Of a stretch of 64,000 nucleotides of DNA, positions 16,599-25,899 are shown one piece after another (position 1 is the first letter of the stretch; each line of letters begins with the position of its first letter). The notes under the pieces are model-generated. The model saw nothing but the letters and a program-made list of their open reading frames with translations. It ran no database searches and had not been told where the DNA came from. The stretch is taken from assembly GCF_002563635.1 (NCBI RefSeq), contig NZ_PDIZ01000001.1:1426001-1490000 (forward strand), given 5' to 3'. The position numbers and the translations under genes were made by a program. This DNA is from Bacillus sp. es.036. Lineage in GTDB: Bacteria; Bacillota; Bacilli; Bacillales; Guptibacillaceae.

Positions 16599-17246
16599 TT
16601 AAACGGTACCTTTCTCATGCAAAAATTCTTCTATCTGTAAAAACGAATCAACCGCAACATAAGGCACATTATTTTCCTTTAATAAATCTTGAAGTGCATC
16701 TTTAGCAAAAGTCAGATCGGCAACTTTCGCAGGATGCGAATCGGGTTCGCTGTCACCAGCAAAATAAACAACATCATATGTTTCCTTTAATTCTGCAATT
16801 ACTTTCGATTTATCAATGCCGTAACGTCTTGAATAGTGTTTATGATTTTCATCAATCGACAAATGGACATTTTTATCTTCATAATATCCTTTATTTGAGA
16901 ATACCGGTACGTCTTTAATGCCATAATGCTCGAGAATATGATGAATGTAATAATCGGTGCCGGCACTTAGTATATAGAAATCCCCACCGCTTTCCTGAAC
17001 CGTTCGAATGAAAGAGGGAACGTGCTCATCAATGGGTAGCGAGAGAATGTCTTGAATAATTTGCTCTTCATGCTGGTCAATCGATTGAAATACCTGGCTA
17101 AGAAAATCAATATCCTGCATTTCACCGGCTTTCCATTTCTTATACAATGGTTTACCTTCAGGATAGTAAGTGTCAATCACAAGCCAGTAGAAATCCTTTT
17201 TTGAAATCGTTCCGTCAAAATCTGACACAAAAGCCCATTTTTTCAT
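16599..17246 (-). CDS. HAD-superfamily phosphatase (MtnX-like)
   Basis: A 215-aa HAD-IB phosphatase. Motif I is DFDGT (9-13), motif II is the Ser of LSAGTD near 95, and motif III/IV is FAGDSEPD near 165. The closest named relative by pattern is MtnX of the methionine salvage path, but no other mtn gene is present. First gene of the unit with araM, with the stop codon of this gene two bases before the araM ATG. The pairing suggests that its substrate lies in glycerol-1-phosphate metabolism; that is inference. Confidence 0.75.
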   Translation of the reverse strand: MKKWAFVSDFDGTISKKDFYWLVIDTYYPEGKPLYKKWKAGEMQDIDFLSQVFQSIDQHEEQIIQDILSLPIDEHVPSFIRTVQESGGDFYILSAGTDYYIHHILEHYGIKDVPVFSNKGYYEDKNVHLSIDENHKHYSRRYGIDKSKVIAELKETYDVVYFAGDSEPDSHPAKVADLTFAKDALQDLLKENNVPYVAVDSFLQIEEFLHEKGTV

Positions 17247-17412
17247 TTATGTATCCTCCTCGTATGATAGCTGATCTCTTAAAATTGTAGCATGCTTTTG
17301 GATTCAAAAGAAATTCAATTCTTTTAGAACAATAACGTACAACAGCATTAAATTGTGTTAAAATGATTTTTAAAAAGTTAAACAATTCAATTTAATCTGA
17401 AGGAGTGCGAGA

Positions 17413-18669
17413 ATGAGTAAAACAATCAGCAAAGTCCAGGTGGAAGATATCATTATCGCAAACCAGGTTTTAAAAGAAGTCGTTGTTCATACACCGTTAC
17501 AGCGGAATGAAATACTCTCCGATCGCTATAACTGCAACGTTTATTTGAAAAGGGAAGATTTGCAAAACATCCGTTCTTTTAAAATAAGAGGGGCATATAA
17601 CCTTATTCAGAGCTTAACAATGGAAGAGAAGGAAAACGGGATCGTATGCGCTAGTGCTGGAAACCATGCACAAGGTGTCGCTTTCTCATGTAAGACGCTC
17701 GGCATTCAAGGTCACATCTTTATGCCGGCTACCACGCCAAGACAAAAGATTTCACAAGTTGAATTATTTGGAGGCTCCTACGTTGAAGTGATTTTAACAG
17801 GAGATACGTTCGATGATTCCTTCCATACAGCTAAAGAGTTTTGTAACAAACAAGACAAAACATTTATTCATCCATTTGATGATTATCGAACGATTGCAGG
17901 TCAGGGAACCGTTGGCCTCGAAATTATGAATGACATTGATGAAGTTGACTACGTGATGCTCGGCATTGGCGGAGGTGGACTTGCTTCTGGTGTCGGATCG
18001 TATATTAAAAGCATTAGTCCAGATACGAAAATCGTTGGAATTGAACCCGAAGGTGCTGCAGGAATGAAACGTTCGATTGAACACGATAGCGTCGTACCCC
18101 TTGACTTTATCGATAAATTTGTAGACGGTGCAGCGGTGAAACAAGTTGGCAAACTGACGCTGGACATTTGCAAGCATCTTCTTGATGATGTTGTTCTAGT
18201 ACCAGAAGGAAAGATTTGCACAACTATTTTGGAACTATACAATCAGAATGCGATTGTAGCTGAACCTGCAGGTGCTTTGTCGATCGCTTCACTCGATTTC
18301 TATAAAGATCAAATTAAAGGAAAAAACGTTGTTTGTGTCATTAGTGGGGGGAATAACGATATTAACCGGATGCAGGAAATTCAGGAACGCTCCTTGATTT
18401 ATGAAGGGTTAAAACACTATTTCATTGTCCATTTTCCTCAGCGGGCTGGCGCCTTAAAGGAATTTATGGCGGATGTATTAGGACCAACTGATGATATTAC
18501 CCGCTTCGAATATACAAAAAAGAACAACCGAGATCGAGGACCAGTCTTAGCAGGGATCGAACTTAAGCATAAAGAAGATTATGAACCTTTGATTGAGCGT
18601 TTAAATCGAAAAGGGTTTTCTTATATTGAAATTAATAAAGATCAGGACCTCTTTAACCTACTTATCTAA
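17413..18669 (+). CDS. ilvA: Threonine ammonia-lyase (threonine dehydratase)
   Basis: A PLP enzyme that converts L-threonine to 2-oxobutanoate, the entry step of isoleucine synthesis. Lys57 in RSFKIRGAYN is the PLP lysine, SAGNHAQG (about 80) and GIGGGGLASG (about 184) bind substrate and PLP phosphate. The C-terminal ACT-like region (from about 330, with the FPQRAGALKEF motif) marks the biosynthetic, isoleucine-regulated form of Bacillus. 418 aa, normal length. RBS AAGGAG. Monocistronic; no T-box leader is seen in the 166-bp upstream gap. Confidence 0.92.
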   Translation: MSKTISKVQVEDIIIANQVLKEVVVHTPLQRNEILSDRYNCNVYLKREDLQNIRSFKIRGAYNLIQSLTMEEKENGIVCASAGNHAQGVAFSCKTLGIQGHIFMPATTPRQKISQVELFGGSYVEVILTGDTFDDSFHTAKEFCNKQDKTFIHPFDDYRTIAGQGTVGLEIMNDIDEVDYVMLGIGGGGLASGVGSYIKSISPDTKIVGIEPEGAAGMKRSIEHDSVVPLDFIDKFVDGAAVKQVGKLTLDICKHLLDDVVLVPEGKICTTILELYNQNAIVAEPAGALSIASLDFYKDQIKGKNVVCVISGGNNDINRMQEIQERSLIYEGLKHYFIVHFPQRAGALKEFMADVLGPTDDITRFEYTKKNNRDRGPVLAGIELKHKEDYEPLIERLNRKGFSYIEINKDQDLFNLLI

Positions 18670-18693
18670 AACGCCTATAATGGGCGTTTTTCT
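18668..18693 (+). terminator. Intrinsic terminator of ilvA
   Basis: AAAACGCC (18668-18675) pairs with GGCGTTTT (18683-18690), loop TATAATG, followed by TC. The hairpin begins inside the stop codon. Confidence 0.7.
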
Positions 18694-18770
18694 TCGTCAG
18701 TGCTTTCTAGTATAAATGGGGCGCTTCTTTCTATATGATAGGAAGAGATTGTATTAAAAAGAGGTGTGCA

Positions 18771-19733
18771 ATGAAACTAAGTATACTTGACCAATCACCC
18801 ATTTTTCATGGAGAAACGGAAGGGGATGCTCTACAGTCCTCAAAAGAATTAGCTGTTCTCGCCGATCGTCTTGGCTATACCCGATACTGGGTCACAGAAC
18901 ATCACGATTTAGAACATGTAGCTTGTCCTGCACCTGAAGTACTCTTAAGCTATATTGGCGCGCACACAGAGGAAATCCGCCTAGGTGCTGGAGCGATTCT
19001 CCTTCCGCACTATCAACCATATAAAGTCGCTGAAGTTTTCCATACGCTTGCGACGCTATTTCCAGGTCGTATTGATCTTGGTCTAGGAAGAGCACCAGGT
19101 GGATCTGCCGAGGCAACAACGGCTCTATCCCCACGGTTCCTCGAAGAAGTTAGGAAGATGCCAGAAAAAGTGGAAGAATTACTTCGCTTTCTTAATCATG
19201 ATTTTCCGAAAGACCATATGTTTCATAACGTTCAAGCAAAACCTGTTCCGAACCAAAGGCCTGAACCGTGGTTACTTGGAACAGGTAAGAAAAGCGCATT
19301 ACTTGCTGCAGAAAATAACATGTCCTATGCTTTTGGTTATTTTATGAGTGACCATGATGGAATGGAACTTCTCAACACGTATCGAACCAATTTTGTTGGC
19401 GAAAGGCCTTATACGATTTTAGCGGTTTCCGTTATATGTAGTGAAACCACCGCACGAGCAGATGAACTTGCCAATTGGACACACGTTGTTAATGAAGCTC
19501 GTACAAAAGGGGAAAAAGCTCTCATATCCGTTGAAGAGGCAAAACGCGTTTCCCTTCCTACTAAATCCAATACAAAACTCATTAGCGGATCATTTGAAAC
19601 GGTAAAACAGAAGCTAATGAAGCTTGAAAAAGAATATGAACCAGATGAACTTATGATTACGACGATCACGCCTAATCGTGAGGAAAGGTTGACTTCTTAT
19701 CAGCTTCTAGGTGAAGCTATACAGAAAGAATAG
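18771..19733 (+). CDS. Luciferase-like (LLM class) flavin-dependent oxidoreductase
   Basis: A 320-aa FMN/F420-type monooxygenase with the bacterial luciferase barrel. The N-terminus MKLSILDQSPIFHG and the segment GYTRYWVTEHHDLEHVACPAP (in part) are typical of the MsnO8 subgroup. GAGAILLPHYQPYKVAE and GRIDLGLGRAPGG follow at about 75-115. The substrate is unknown. Start at ATG 18771 after AAAAGAGGTG; the upstream in-frame ATG at 18735 has no ribosome site. Confidence 0.85.
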   Translation: MKLSILDQSPIFHGETEGDALQSSKELAVLADRLGYTRYWVTEHHDLEHVACPAPEVLLSYIGAHTEEIRLGAGAILLPHYQPYKVAEVFHTLATLFPGRIDLGLGRAPGGSAEATTALSPRFLEEVRKMPEKVEELLRFLNHDFPKDHMFHNVQAKPVPNQRPEPWLLGTGKKSALLAAENNMSYAFGYFMSDHDGMELLNTYRTNFVGERPYTILAVSVICSETTARADELANWTHVVNEARTKGEKALISVEEAKRVSLPTKSNTKLISGSFETVKQKLMKLEKEYEPDELMITTITPNREERLTSYQLLGEAIQKE

Positions 19734-19881
19734 ATGATTTTTCACTAATACGAATAAATCTGTTATGATAGAGTTTGGTTTCTTTTGTTTTTATAACACA
19801 CGTTACGAACTGTCAGCATTTGAACAGTACAAATAGATAAGAAAATAAAAGGACGGATCACGCTAGAAGAGGAGACCGTAC

Positions 19882-21807
19882 ATGACTCAATCACTACCTT
19901 TCGAAATTACAAAGGAAGATTCTTTTTACGAGAAGCTTGGAGACTATGTTGGCGATGTATTTTACGACATTTTACCTGAACATGGTTACGAGCTTCGCGA
20001 TGAACAGATCTTCATGGCTTTTCAAATTGAACAAGCCTTTAAGAATAAGAGCGTTGTTTTTGCCGAAGCAGGCGTAGGAACAGGAAAAACGTTTGTTTAT
20101 TTGCTATATGCGATTTGCTATGCACGGTATACACGAAAACCTGCCATTATTTCCTGTGCGGATGAAACGCTTATTGAGCAGCTCGTAAAAGAAGGCGGAG
20201 ACATTGAGAAGCTTGAGAAAGCTCTTGGGTTAACCGTAGATGTTCGCCTCGCTAAAGCAAGAGAACAGTATGTTTGTGTAAAAAAACTAGATTACCTTTC
20301 ACATCGAACAGATGATGAAGATATTCTGAGCGTTCACGATGAAATTCCAGAGTTTGTCTATGAACCTGCTGCGTCGATGAAATCATTCCATCGATATGGC
20401 GATCGCAAAGAATACCCTTGGGTACCAAATGATAAGTGGGAAAAAATCGCCTGGGATCCGTTACAACAGTGTTCAACTTGTGATTGGCGCCATCGATGTG
20501 GACAAACATTAAATCGTGAATACTATCGACATGCAAGTGATTTAATCATTTGTTCTCATGATTTTTATATGGAACATATTTGGACGAAAGAATCACGCAA
20601 ACGTGAAGGACAACTTCCATTGCTTCCTGAAGCAAGTACAGTTGTTTTTGATGAGGGACACCTCCTTGAATTCTCAGCACAAAAAGGATTAACTTATCGC
20701 TTTCACTCTGAGACCCTCTCAAGTATCCTGACAGGATACATGGACCAGGATGTACGGGAAGAATCCCTCACACTTGTCGAAGAGATTCTTGAGCTTCATG
20801 ATAACTGGTTTGCTCATCTCAGTGACTCAGCAATAGCCGTAGAAGGTTCAGTTCGTAAGGATGTACCTCGTACAGAAACAATGATTGAAATCGCAAAAGC
20901 CATTGCTGAAAAGGTTGATGCATTATTGGAACAGCTTGTTTTTGATTCTGAGCTTCATGTGATGGAAGATTATCACGTCAAGATCATGGAAGAATATCTC
21001 GAATTTTTCGCTTATGGATTAAGAACGTTACTTCACGATGGAGAAGGGATTCACTGGCTTGAGGAAACAGAGACACAAACGTCGCTTGTGATTATGCCAA
21101 GACTTGTAGAAGACATTTTAAGAAAAGAAGTATTTTCGCAAAAAATTCCTTTTGTCTTTTCATCTGCAACGTTATCTCAGGCAGGGGATTTCTCTTATAC
21201 AGCAAGTAGTCTTGGTATTCAAAAATACGCCTCATTTTCTGTGAATTCTCCATTTGATTATGAGACACAAATGAAAATGAACGGAACGGTTTCTCAATCT
21301 GAGAAAGAGAAATGGGAAGAAATGGGCCATGCACTCAACCATAACAAAGGCCATTCTTTATTGCTATTTTCATCACTTGAAGAAATGAACCGATTCCGCA
21401 ACTGGGCCGATCAAGAAAGCTGGAATTTCACAATCATCTATGAAGGCGATCGTGAAATCAGTGAAACAGTAAAAGCTTTTCAGCGAGAACATTCCACCGT
21501 TCTATGCTCGTATCATCTGTGGGAAGGACTTGATGTACCAGGTGAATCGCTTACGCAGGTGCTTATTTCATCCTTGCCATTTCCACCAAACGACCCGGTA
21601 TTTCAGGCGAAGCGAAGTCACTCAGAAAATCCAGTAAACGAAGTGGATCTTCCTTATATGTTGCTACGTTTACGACAGGGAATTGGTCGATTAATTCGAA
21701 GCAGTGCGGATCGTGGGTCTGTACGGATTTGGATGACAGAAGAACAAATCACCACATACGAAAAGCAAGTCCAAGAAGTGTTGCCATTACCAATTAACTG
21801 GAATTAA
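19882..21807 (+). CDS. DinG/XPD-family Fe-S DNA helicase
   Basis: A 641-aa SF2 5'-3' helicase. Walker A AGVGTGKT is at 63-70 and the DEGH box at about 255-259. Motif III is SSATLS near 430, and the C-terminal QGIGRLIRS (motif VI) is near 600. Four cysteines between Walker A and DEGH (near 132, in CSTC near 197-200, and in RCGQ near 208) could bind the 4Fe-4S cluster of the XPD group. It lacks the DnaQ-type exonuclease domain that Bacillus DinG carries, so it is a separate paralogue. RBS GAGGAGA. Monocistronic. Confidence 0.85.
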   Translation: MTQSLPFEITKEDSFYEKLGDYVGDVFYDILPEHGYELRDEQIFMAFQIEQAFKNKSVVFAEAGVGTGKTFVYLLYAICYARYTRKPAIISCADETLIEQLVKEGGDIEKLEKALGLTVDVRLAKAREQYVCVKKLDYLSHRTDDEDILSVHDEIPEFVYEPAASMKSFHRYGDRKEYPWVPNDKWEKIAWDPLQQCSTCDWRHRCGQTLNREYYRHASDLIICSHDFYMEHIWTKESRKREGQLPLLPEASTVVFDEGHLLEFSAQKGLTYRFHSETLSSILTGYMDQDVREESLTLVEEILELHDNWFAHLSDSAIAVEGSVRKDVPRTETMIEIAKAIAEKVDALLEQLVFDSELHVMEDYHVKIMEEYLEFFAYGLRTLLHDGEGIHWLEETETQTSLVIMPRLVEDILRKEVFSQKIPFVFSSATLSQAGDFSYTASSLGIQKYASFSVNSPFDYETQMKMNGTVSQSEKEKWEEMGHALNHNKGHSLLLFSSLEEMNRFRNWADQESWNFTIIYEGDREISETVKAFQREHSTVLCSYHLWEGLDVPGESLTQVLISSLPFPPNDPVFQAKRSHSENPVNEVDLPYMLLRLRQGIGRLIRSSADRGSVRIWMTEEQITTYEKQVQEVLPLPINWN

Positions 21808-21810
21808 ATC

Positions 21811-21844
21811 AAAAGCTCTTTCTCCAATGAGAAAGAGCTTTTTT
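21811..21844 (+). terminator. Intrinsic terminator of the DinG-type helicase gene
   Basis: AAAAGCTCTTTCTC (21811-21824) and GAGAAAGAGCTTTT (21829-21842) form a perfect 14-bp stem with a CAAT loop and a T run. Confidence 0.85.
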
Positions 21845-21881
21845 CAATAGGAGTTGGTATGATAGGTAGAGGAGGGATAGA

Positions 21882-22829
21882 ATGAAAACAAATTGGGAAA
21901 GACACCAAGCGATCATTCATCTTCCAGATGAAGCCATTACATCAATAGTAAAAAGCTATCATCCGAATGCGAGCATTACATCAACGAGTTACCTTTCTGA
22001 GGGCTTAAGTCACACAAATTTGAAAGTCGACATTGCAAATGAAAAGCCTGTAGTTATTCGAATAGCTAGAGATTCTGAGAGTTTATTACGTGAAAAAGAA
22101 ATCCATCACATTCTTCCTACACGTGTACAAAGACCCGATTTTCTGCACTCGACTAAATGGAATGGGTATAATATTGGACTTTTAGAATGGAAGAAAGGTG
22201 TGTTACTACGAGATCAGCTGACGAATTCTTCAGCGCGCGAGATCGGAGAAATGGGGAAATCAATAGGTGAGCAGCTTGGCTGTATTCGGGAAAAGCGTTT
22301 TACTACATATGGATTTCTAGACCCGAACCTTATCGTCAGGGAAGAATTTCGGTTAACTCCTCAGTCATTCATCACGACAATCGAATCGTTTTTCAACCAT
22401 CATGCTTCTAAATGGTTACCGGAACATTTGCCTGAGAAAATTATCGAATTTGCAAAGGGAAATGCGCCCTTACTGCAAAAAGATCAGAGTGGAGCCGGAC
22501 TTGTTCATGGTGATTTTAATGGATTGAACATCTTAATGACAGGAACGGAAGTGAATGCCATTCTGGATTGGGAATTTGCATTATCAGGGAGTATTTATTT
22601 TGACATAGGGAACTTGCTTCGGTACGAATTCAATCACATCGACTCATTTGAACAAGGTTTATTTGAGGGGTTAAAGAATAAAGGGATTTCCCTACCGGAG
22701 CAATGGAAAAAGCTCGCGAAGCTTGCTGATCTTGTAGCGCTATGTAGCTTGCTTGACAGAGTTATGTGTGGAGAAAATAGAGTGAAAGATATTACGCGCC
22801 TTATCAATCAAACGATTCACTCAGAATAG
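21882..22829 (+). CDS. Aminoglycoside phosphotransferase-family kinase
   Basis: A 315-aa protein-kinase-like small-molecule kinase. The Brenner motif HGDFNGLN (about 208-215) holds the catalytic Asp and Asn, and ILDWEFA (about 227-233) the metal-binding Asp. An N-terminal lobe with SEGLSHTNLKV replaces the P-loop. The family phosphorylates aminoglycosides, choline, homoserine or sugars; the substrate is open. RBS GAGGAGGG. It is followed after 21 bp by a histidine phosphatase, likely cotranscribed. Confidence 0.8.
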   Translation: MKTNWERHQAIIHLPDEAITSIVKSYHPNASITSTSYLSEGLSHTNLKVDIANEKPVVIRIARDSESLLREKEIHHILPTRVQRPDFLHSTKWNGYNIGLLEWKKGVLLRDQLTNSSAREIGEMGKSIGEQLGCIREKRFTTYGFLDPNLIVREEFRLTPQSFITTIESFFNHHASKWLPEHLPEKIIEFAKGNAPLLQKDQSGAGLVHGDFNGLNILMTGTEVNAILDWEFALSGSIYFDIGNLLRYEFNHIDSFEQGLFEGLKNKGISLPEQWKKLAKLADLVALCSLLDRVMCGENRVKDITRLINQTIHSE

Positions 22830-22850
22830 TTAAAGAGAGAGGGAAAAGAC

Positions 22851-23420
22851 ATGAGAATAGGTTTTATTCGCCACGGGAGTACATCATGGAATAAAGAAAA
22901 GCGGGCTCAAGGCAGCTCGGATATTCACCTTGATGAACAAGGTCGCCGTGATGCAGCTAAGCTAGGTGAGTCACTCTTAAATGATGAGTGGGATATGATC
23001 GTTTCAAGTGATCTATCACGTGCAAAAGAAACAGCTGAAATTATCGGGCGGTTTCTTCATATTGATGTTAAAACGGATCCAAGGTTGCGGGAAGCTGGCG
23101 GAGGACAAATTGAAGGCACAACGGAGCTAGAGCGAATAGAGAAATGGGGAGAGAAATGGCGTGAGTTAGATCTCGGTATCGAAAAAGAAGAACTCGTTGT
23201 GGCAAGAGCGCATGAAGCATTAAATGACTTACACCACCAACATCCAGGTCAAAACATTCTTATCGTAAGCCATGGATCGTTTCTTCGACATTTCTTTAAA
23301 AGCACACTACCTGAACTAAATCATGAAAAGCATATTGTGAACACATCTTTAACGGTTTTAAGAAGAAAAGGAGACGAGTGGTTAAATGAACTTTATCACT
23401 CAACAAGTCACCTTGAATAA
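22851..23420 (+). CDS. Histidine phosphatase family protein (phosphoglycerate mutase-like)
   Basis: A 189-aa branch-1 histidine phosphatase. RHGSTSWN (7-14) carries the phospho-accepting His and Arg, SSDLSRAKETA (about 52-62) the second Arg, and VSHGSFLR (about 140) the second His. By length and motif it is a phosphatase of the PhoE/CobC type rather than a mutase. RBS AGAGAGAGGG. Second gene of a kinase/phosphatase pair. Confidence 0.8.
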   Translation: MRIGFIRHGSTSWNKEKRAQGSSDIHLDEQGRRDAAKLGESLLNDEWDMIVSSDLSRAKETAEIIGRFLHIDVKTDPRLREAGGGQIEGTTELERIEKWGEKWRELDLGIEKEELVVARAHEALNDLHHQHPGQNILIVSHGSFLRHFFKSTLPELNHEKHIVNTSLTVLRRKGDEWLNELYHSTSHLE

Positions 23421-23525
23421 CAAGTAAAGTTGTCTATAGCTCCATTATGCATCTTTAAAAGGATATTCGATTAGCATCAAGAAGTCTTTCAGTGTGTGTA
23501 ACTTACTTAATGGAGGGAATGAACG

Positions 23526-24491
23526 ATGAAGCTTCCTAACCGTATAGCAGAAGATTTATCTCTTATCGATCTGTACGACCTGTCTCTCGAACAGCGGACA
23601 GGTTGTTATGTCCTGCATGAAGAAGAACTAACCGTTATTGAAACAAGTGCAAGTCCTTCGATTTCACACTTAATTAGCGGGTTAGAAAAATTACATATCG
23701 ACCTGAATGAAGTGCGTCATATCATTGTGACGCACATTCATCTTGATCACGCCGGCGGAGCAGGCCTGCTGCTAAAGAAATGTCCCAATGCGCGTATTCT
23801 TGTTCATTCAAAAGGAGCACGACATTTAGAAAACCCAACTCGTTTAATTGAGGGAGCTAAAGCAGTTTATGGCAAACGATTTAAAGAGTTATTTGAACCG
23901 ATTCTGCCAATACCAGAAGAACGCTTAGTGATTTTAAAAGATTACGATAAAATTAAGATTGGTCAGAATCGGGTATTAACATTTATCGATACACCTGGAC
24001 ATGCAAAACACCATTTTTCCATACATGATTCCAAAACGAACGGCATGTTTGTTGGGGACACACTAGGGGTTTATTATCCACAACTCGATGTCGAAGTATA
24101 TTTACCCTCAACCTCACCAAACCAATTTGATCCAGATGATATGCTAGCATCTGCTGATAAAATCATGTCTTTTCATCCTAGTCTTATTTACTTTGGGCAC
24201 TATGGTCAGTCTAACAACCCGGATGAAGTCATTCGGCAACTAACAACATGGTTATCTGTGTTTTTGAGAATAACTGAAGAAGTAACAAGTCAAGAACAGA
24301 AGAATGATGAGCGATCAGAACACCTTTTCAAAGCGCTTCTAAGTTATGTTCAAGCCGCTTTATTCAAACAAGGCGTGCCTCTTGATCATCCCGTTTATCA
24401 ATACATCAAGATGGACTTACACGTGTCGGCACTTGGCCTATTGGATTACGTTGATCGAAAAAAAAGTAAGAACCACTTAGGGGGATCTTAA
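23526..24491 (+). CDS. MBL-fold metallo-hydrolase
   Basis: A 321-aa metallo-beta-lactamase-fold hydrolase. HIHLDHAGG (70-78) provides His70, His72, Asp74 and His75. Further ligands are the His in DTPGHAKHH (about 160), the Asp in FVGDTLG (about 179) and the last His in YFGHYGQ (about 223). The C-terminal 90 residues are helical. The group includes glyoxalase II-like thioesterases and lactonases; the substrate is unknown. RBS GGAGGG. Its stop codon lies inside the terminator hairpin. Confidence 0.8.
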   Translation: MKLPNRIAEDLSLIDLYDLSLEQRTGCYVLHEEELTVIETSASPSISHLISGLEKLHIDLNEVRHIIVTHIHLDHAGGAGLLLKKCPNARILVHSKGARHLENPTRLIEGAKAVYGKRFKELFEPILPIPEERLVILKDYDKIKIGQNRVLTFIDTPGHAKHHFSIHDSKTNGMFVGDTLGVYYPQLDVEVYLPSTSPNQFDPDDMLASADKIMSFHPSLIYFGHYGQSNNPDEVIRQLTTWLSVFLRITEEVTSQEQKNDERSEHLFKALLSYVQAALFKQGVPLDHPVYQYIKMDLHVSALGLLDYVDRKKSKNHLGGS

Positions 24492-24501
24492 GTGGTTTTC
24501 T
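24471..24501 (+). terminator. Intrinsic terminator overlapping the MBL stop codon
   Basis: AACCACTTA (24471-24479) pairs with TAAGTGGTT (24489-24497) and is followed by TTC. The TAA stop is part of the right arm. Confidence 0.65.
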
Positions 24502-24570
24502 TATGGATACTAAGCAAAACCGTTTATGATATAGTGAATAAGTCTACAGACCAACGTGTGGAGAGGTGCT

Positions 24571-25884
24571 ATGCTAAAATCCAAATCAACGATTCAATCA
24601 TTTCGTTATATTTTTATCACATACGTAGGAACCATCGTCTTATTTGCCATTCTTTATTTGCTGCCTTTTTCGCATTACGGGTCACTACAAGCGGTTGATT
24701 CGCTTTTTATCTCAACAAGTGCTCTTAGCGTAACGGGTTTATCTTCAGTAAATATTTCGACAGACTTCACTCGAATTGGACAGGCATTATTGATTATTGA
24801 AATGCAGCTAGGCGGCATTGGCATACTGGTTCTAGTCAGCTATCTTTTTCTTATGATGGGAAAGAAGCTAACGATGTCCAGCATGCTTTTAATTTCTAAA
24901 GACCAAAATCAATCGCAGCTAAAAACCATTCGTTCGTTAAGTTTGTCGGTATTAATGATTGCGTTAACAGTGGAAGCCATTGGATTTAGTCTCATGTTCA
25001 ATGCAATTAGTGAACAATATAACTCCGTAAAAGAAGCGGTCTTTGTTACCGTTTTTCACAGTGTTGCAAGCTTTACGAATGCAGGATTCGATTTGTTTGG
25101 AGATAGCTTAATTTCTTATCAGCATAATTGGCTATTGCTTTTAACGTCCGCTACAATGATTTTCCTTGGTAGCCTTGGATTTCCCACCATCGTCGAATAC
25201 ATATTAGGCTTTCGTAAAAAGAAAAGTTTATTTACAAAAGTAAATATTAGACTACATAGTTCACTTTTTCTCATTGGACTTATGGTGTATTTCTTTTTAG
25301 AGTACAACGGCGTATTTAATCATTTATCTTTATGGGATAAGTTCGTAAATGTGGTTTTCCTTTCAGCCACCTCCCGAAACGGGGGGTTAACGACTGTCGA
25401 CATTTCAACGCTTGATATCACGACTGTCCTTATTTTAATGAGTTTGATGTTTATAGGTGGATCTTCTTCTAGTACAGGAGGAGGACTGCGCTTAACTACT
25501 TTTGCAGTACTTCTCGCAAAGATGGTATCTGTCGCAAAGTCGGAAGAATACACTACTTTATTTAAAAAAACCATTTCTCAGGATTCCATTAATAAATCCT
25601 TTCTTATCTTTTTAAGCTTCATCTTTTTATTTGGGTTTTCGACCATTGTACTTTCCTATTTTGAATCTCAAGAAATCCTTTTGGTGGCTTTTGAAGTCAT
25701 TTCGGCGTTAACGAATACCGGATTATCAATGGGCATCACTGGAGAACTTACAGGGGTATCAAAGCTATTATTATGCATGCTTATGATTATTGGGCGTATT
25801 GGCGTATTTAGCTTCATTTACGCTGTATTTAAAATCGATAAATCTAGAACACGTTACATCAAAGAAGATCTGGCTGTTGGATAG
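24571..25884 (+). CDS. ktrB: Ktr/Trk-type potassium uptake membrane subunit
   Basis: A 437-aa membrane subunit of the KtrB/TrkH family that carries K+ (often with Na+). All four pore loops with their filter glycines are visible: VTGLSS, TNAGFD, RNGGLT and TNTGLS, each between two membrane helices. Start at ATG 24571, preceded by GGAGAGG; the in-frame ATG at 24556 lies upstream of that site. The regulatory RCK subunit follows after 15 bp, so the pair is an operon. No c-di-AMP riboswitch fits in the short upstream gap. Confidence 0.9.
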   Translation: MLKSKSTIQSFRYIFITYVGTIVLFAILYLLPFSHYGSLQAVDSLFISTSALSVTGLSSVNISTDFTRIGQALLIIEMQLGGIGILVLVSYLFLMMGKKLTMSSMLLISKDQNQSQLKTIRSLSLSVLMIALTVEAIGFSLMFNAISEQYNSVKEAVFVTVFHSVASFTNAGFDLFGDSLISYQHNWLLLLTSATMIFLGSLGFPTIVEYILGFRKKKSLFTKVNIRLHSSLFLIGLMVYFFLEYNGVFNHLSLWDKFVNVVFLSATSRNGGLTTVDISTLDITTVLILMSLMFIGGSSSSTGGGLRLTTFAVLLAKMVSVAKSEEYTTLFKKTISQDSINKSFLIFLSFIFLFGFSTIVLSYFESQEILLVAFEVISALTNTGLSMGITGELTGVSKLLLCMLMIIGRIGVFSFIYAVFKIDKSRTRYIKEDLAVG

Positions 25885-25899
25885 AAGGAGTGAGGAACG

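Noticed and set aside
17247-17412. Possible T-box or CodY site before ilvA
   Set aside because: The gap is too short for a T-box, and no stretch fits the CodY consensus well.
24502-24570. c-di-AMP riboswitch expected before some ktr operons
   Set aside because: Only about 70 bp separate the terminator from the start, too short for that riboswitch, and no conserved motif is present.
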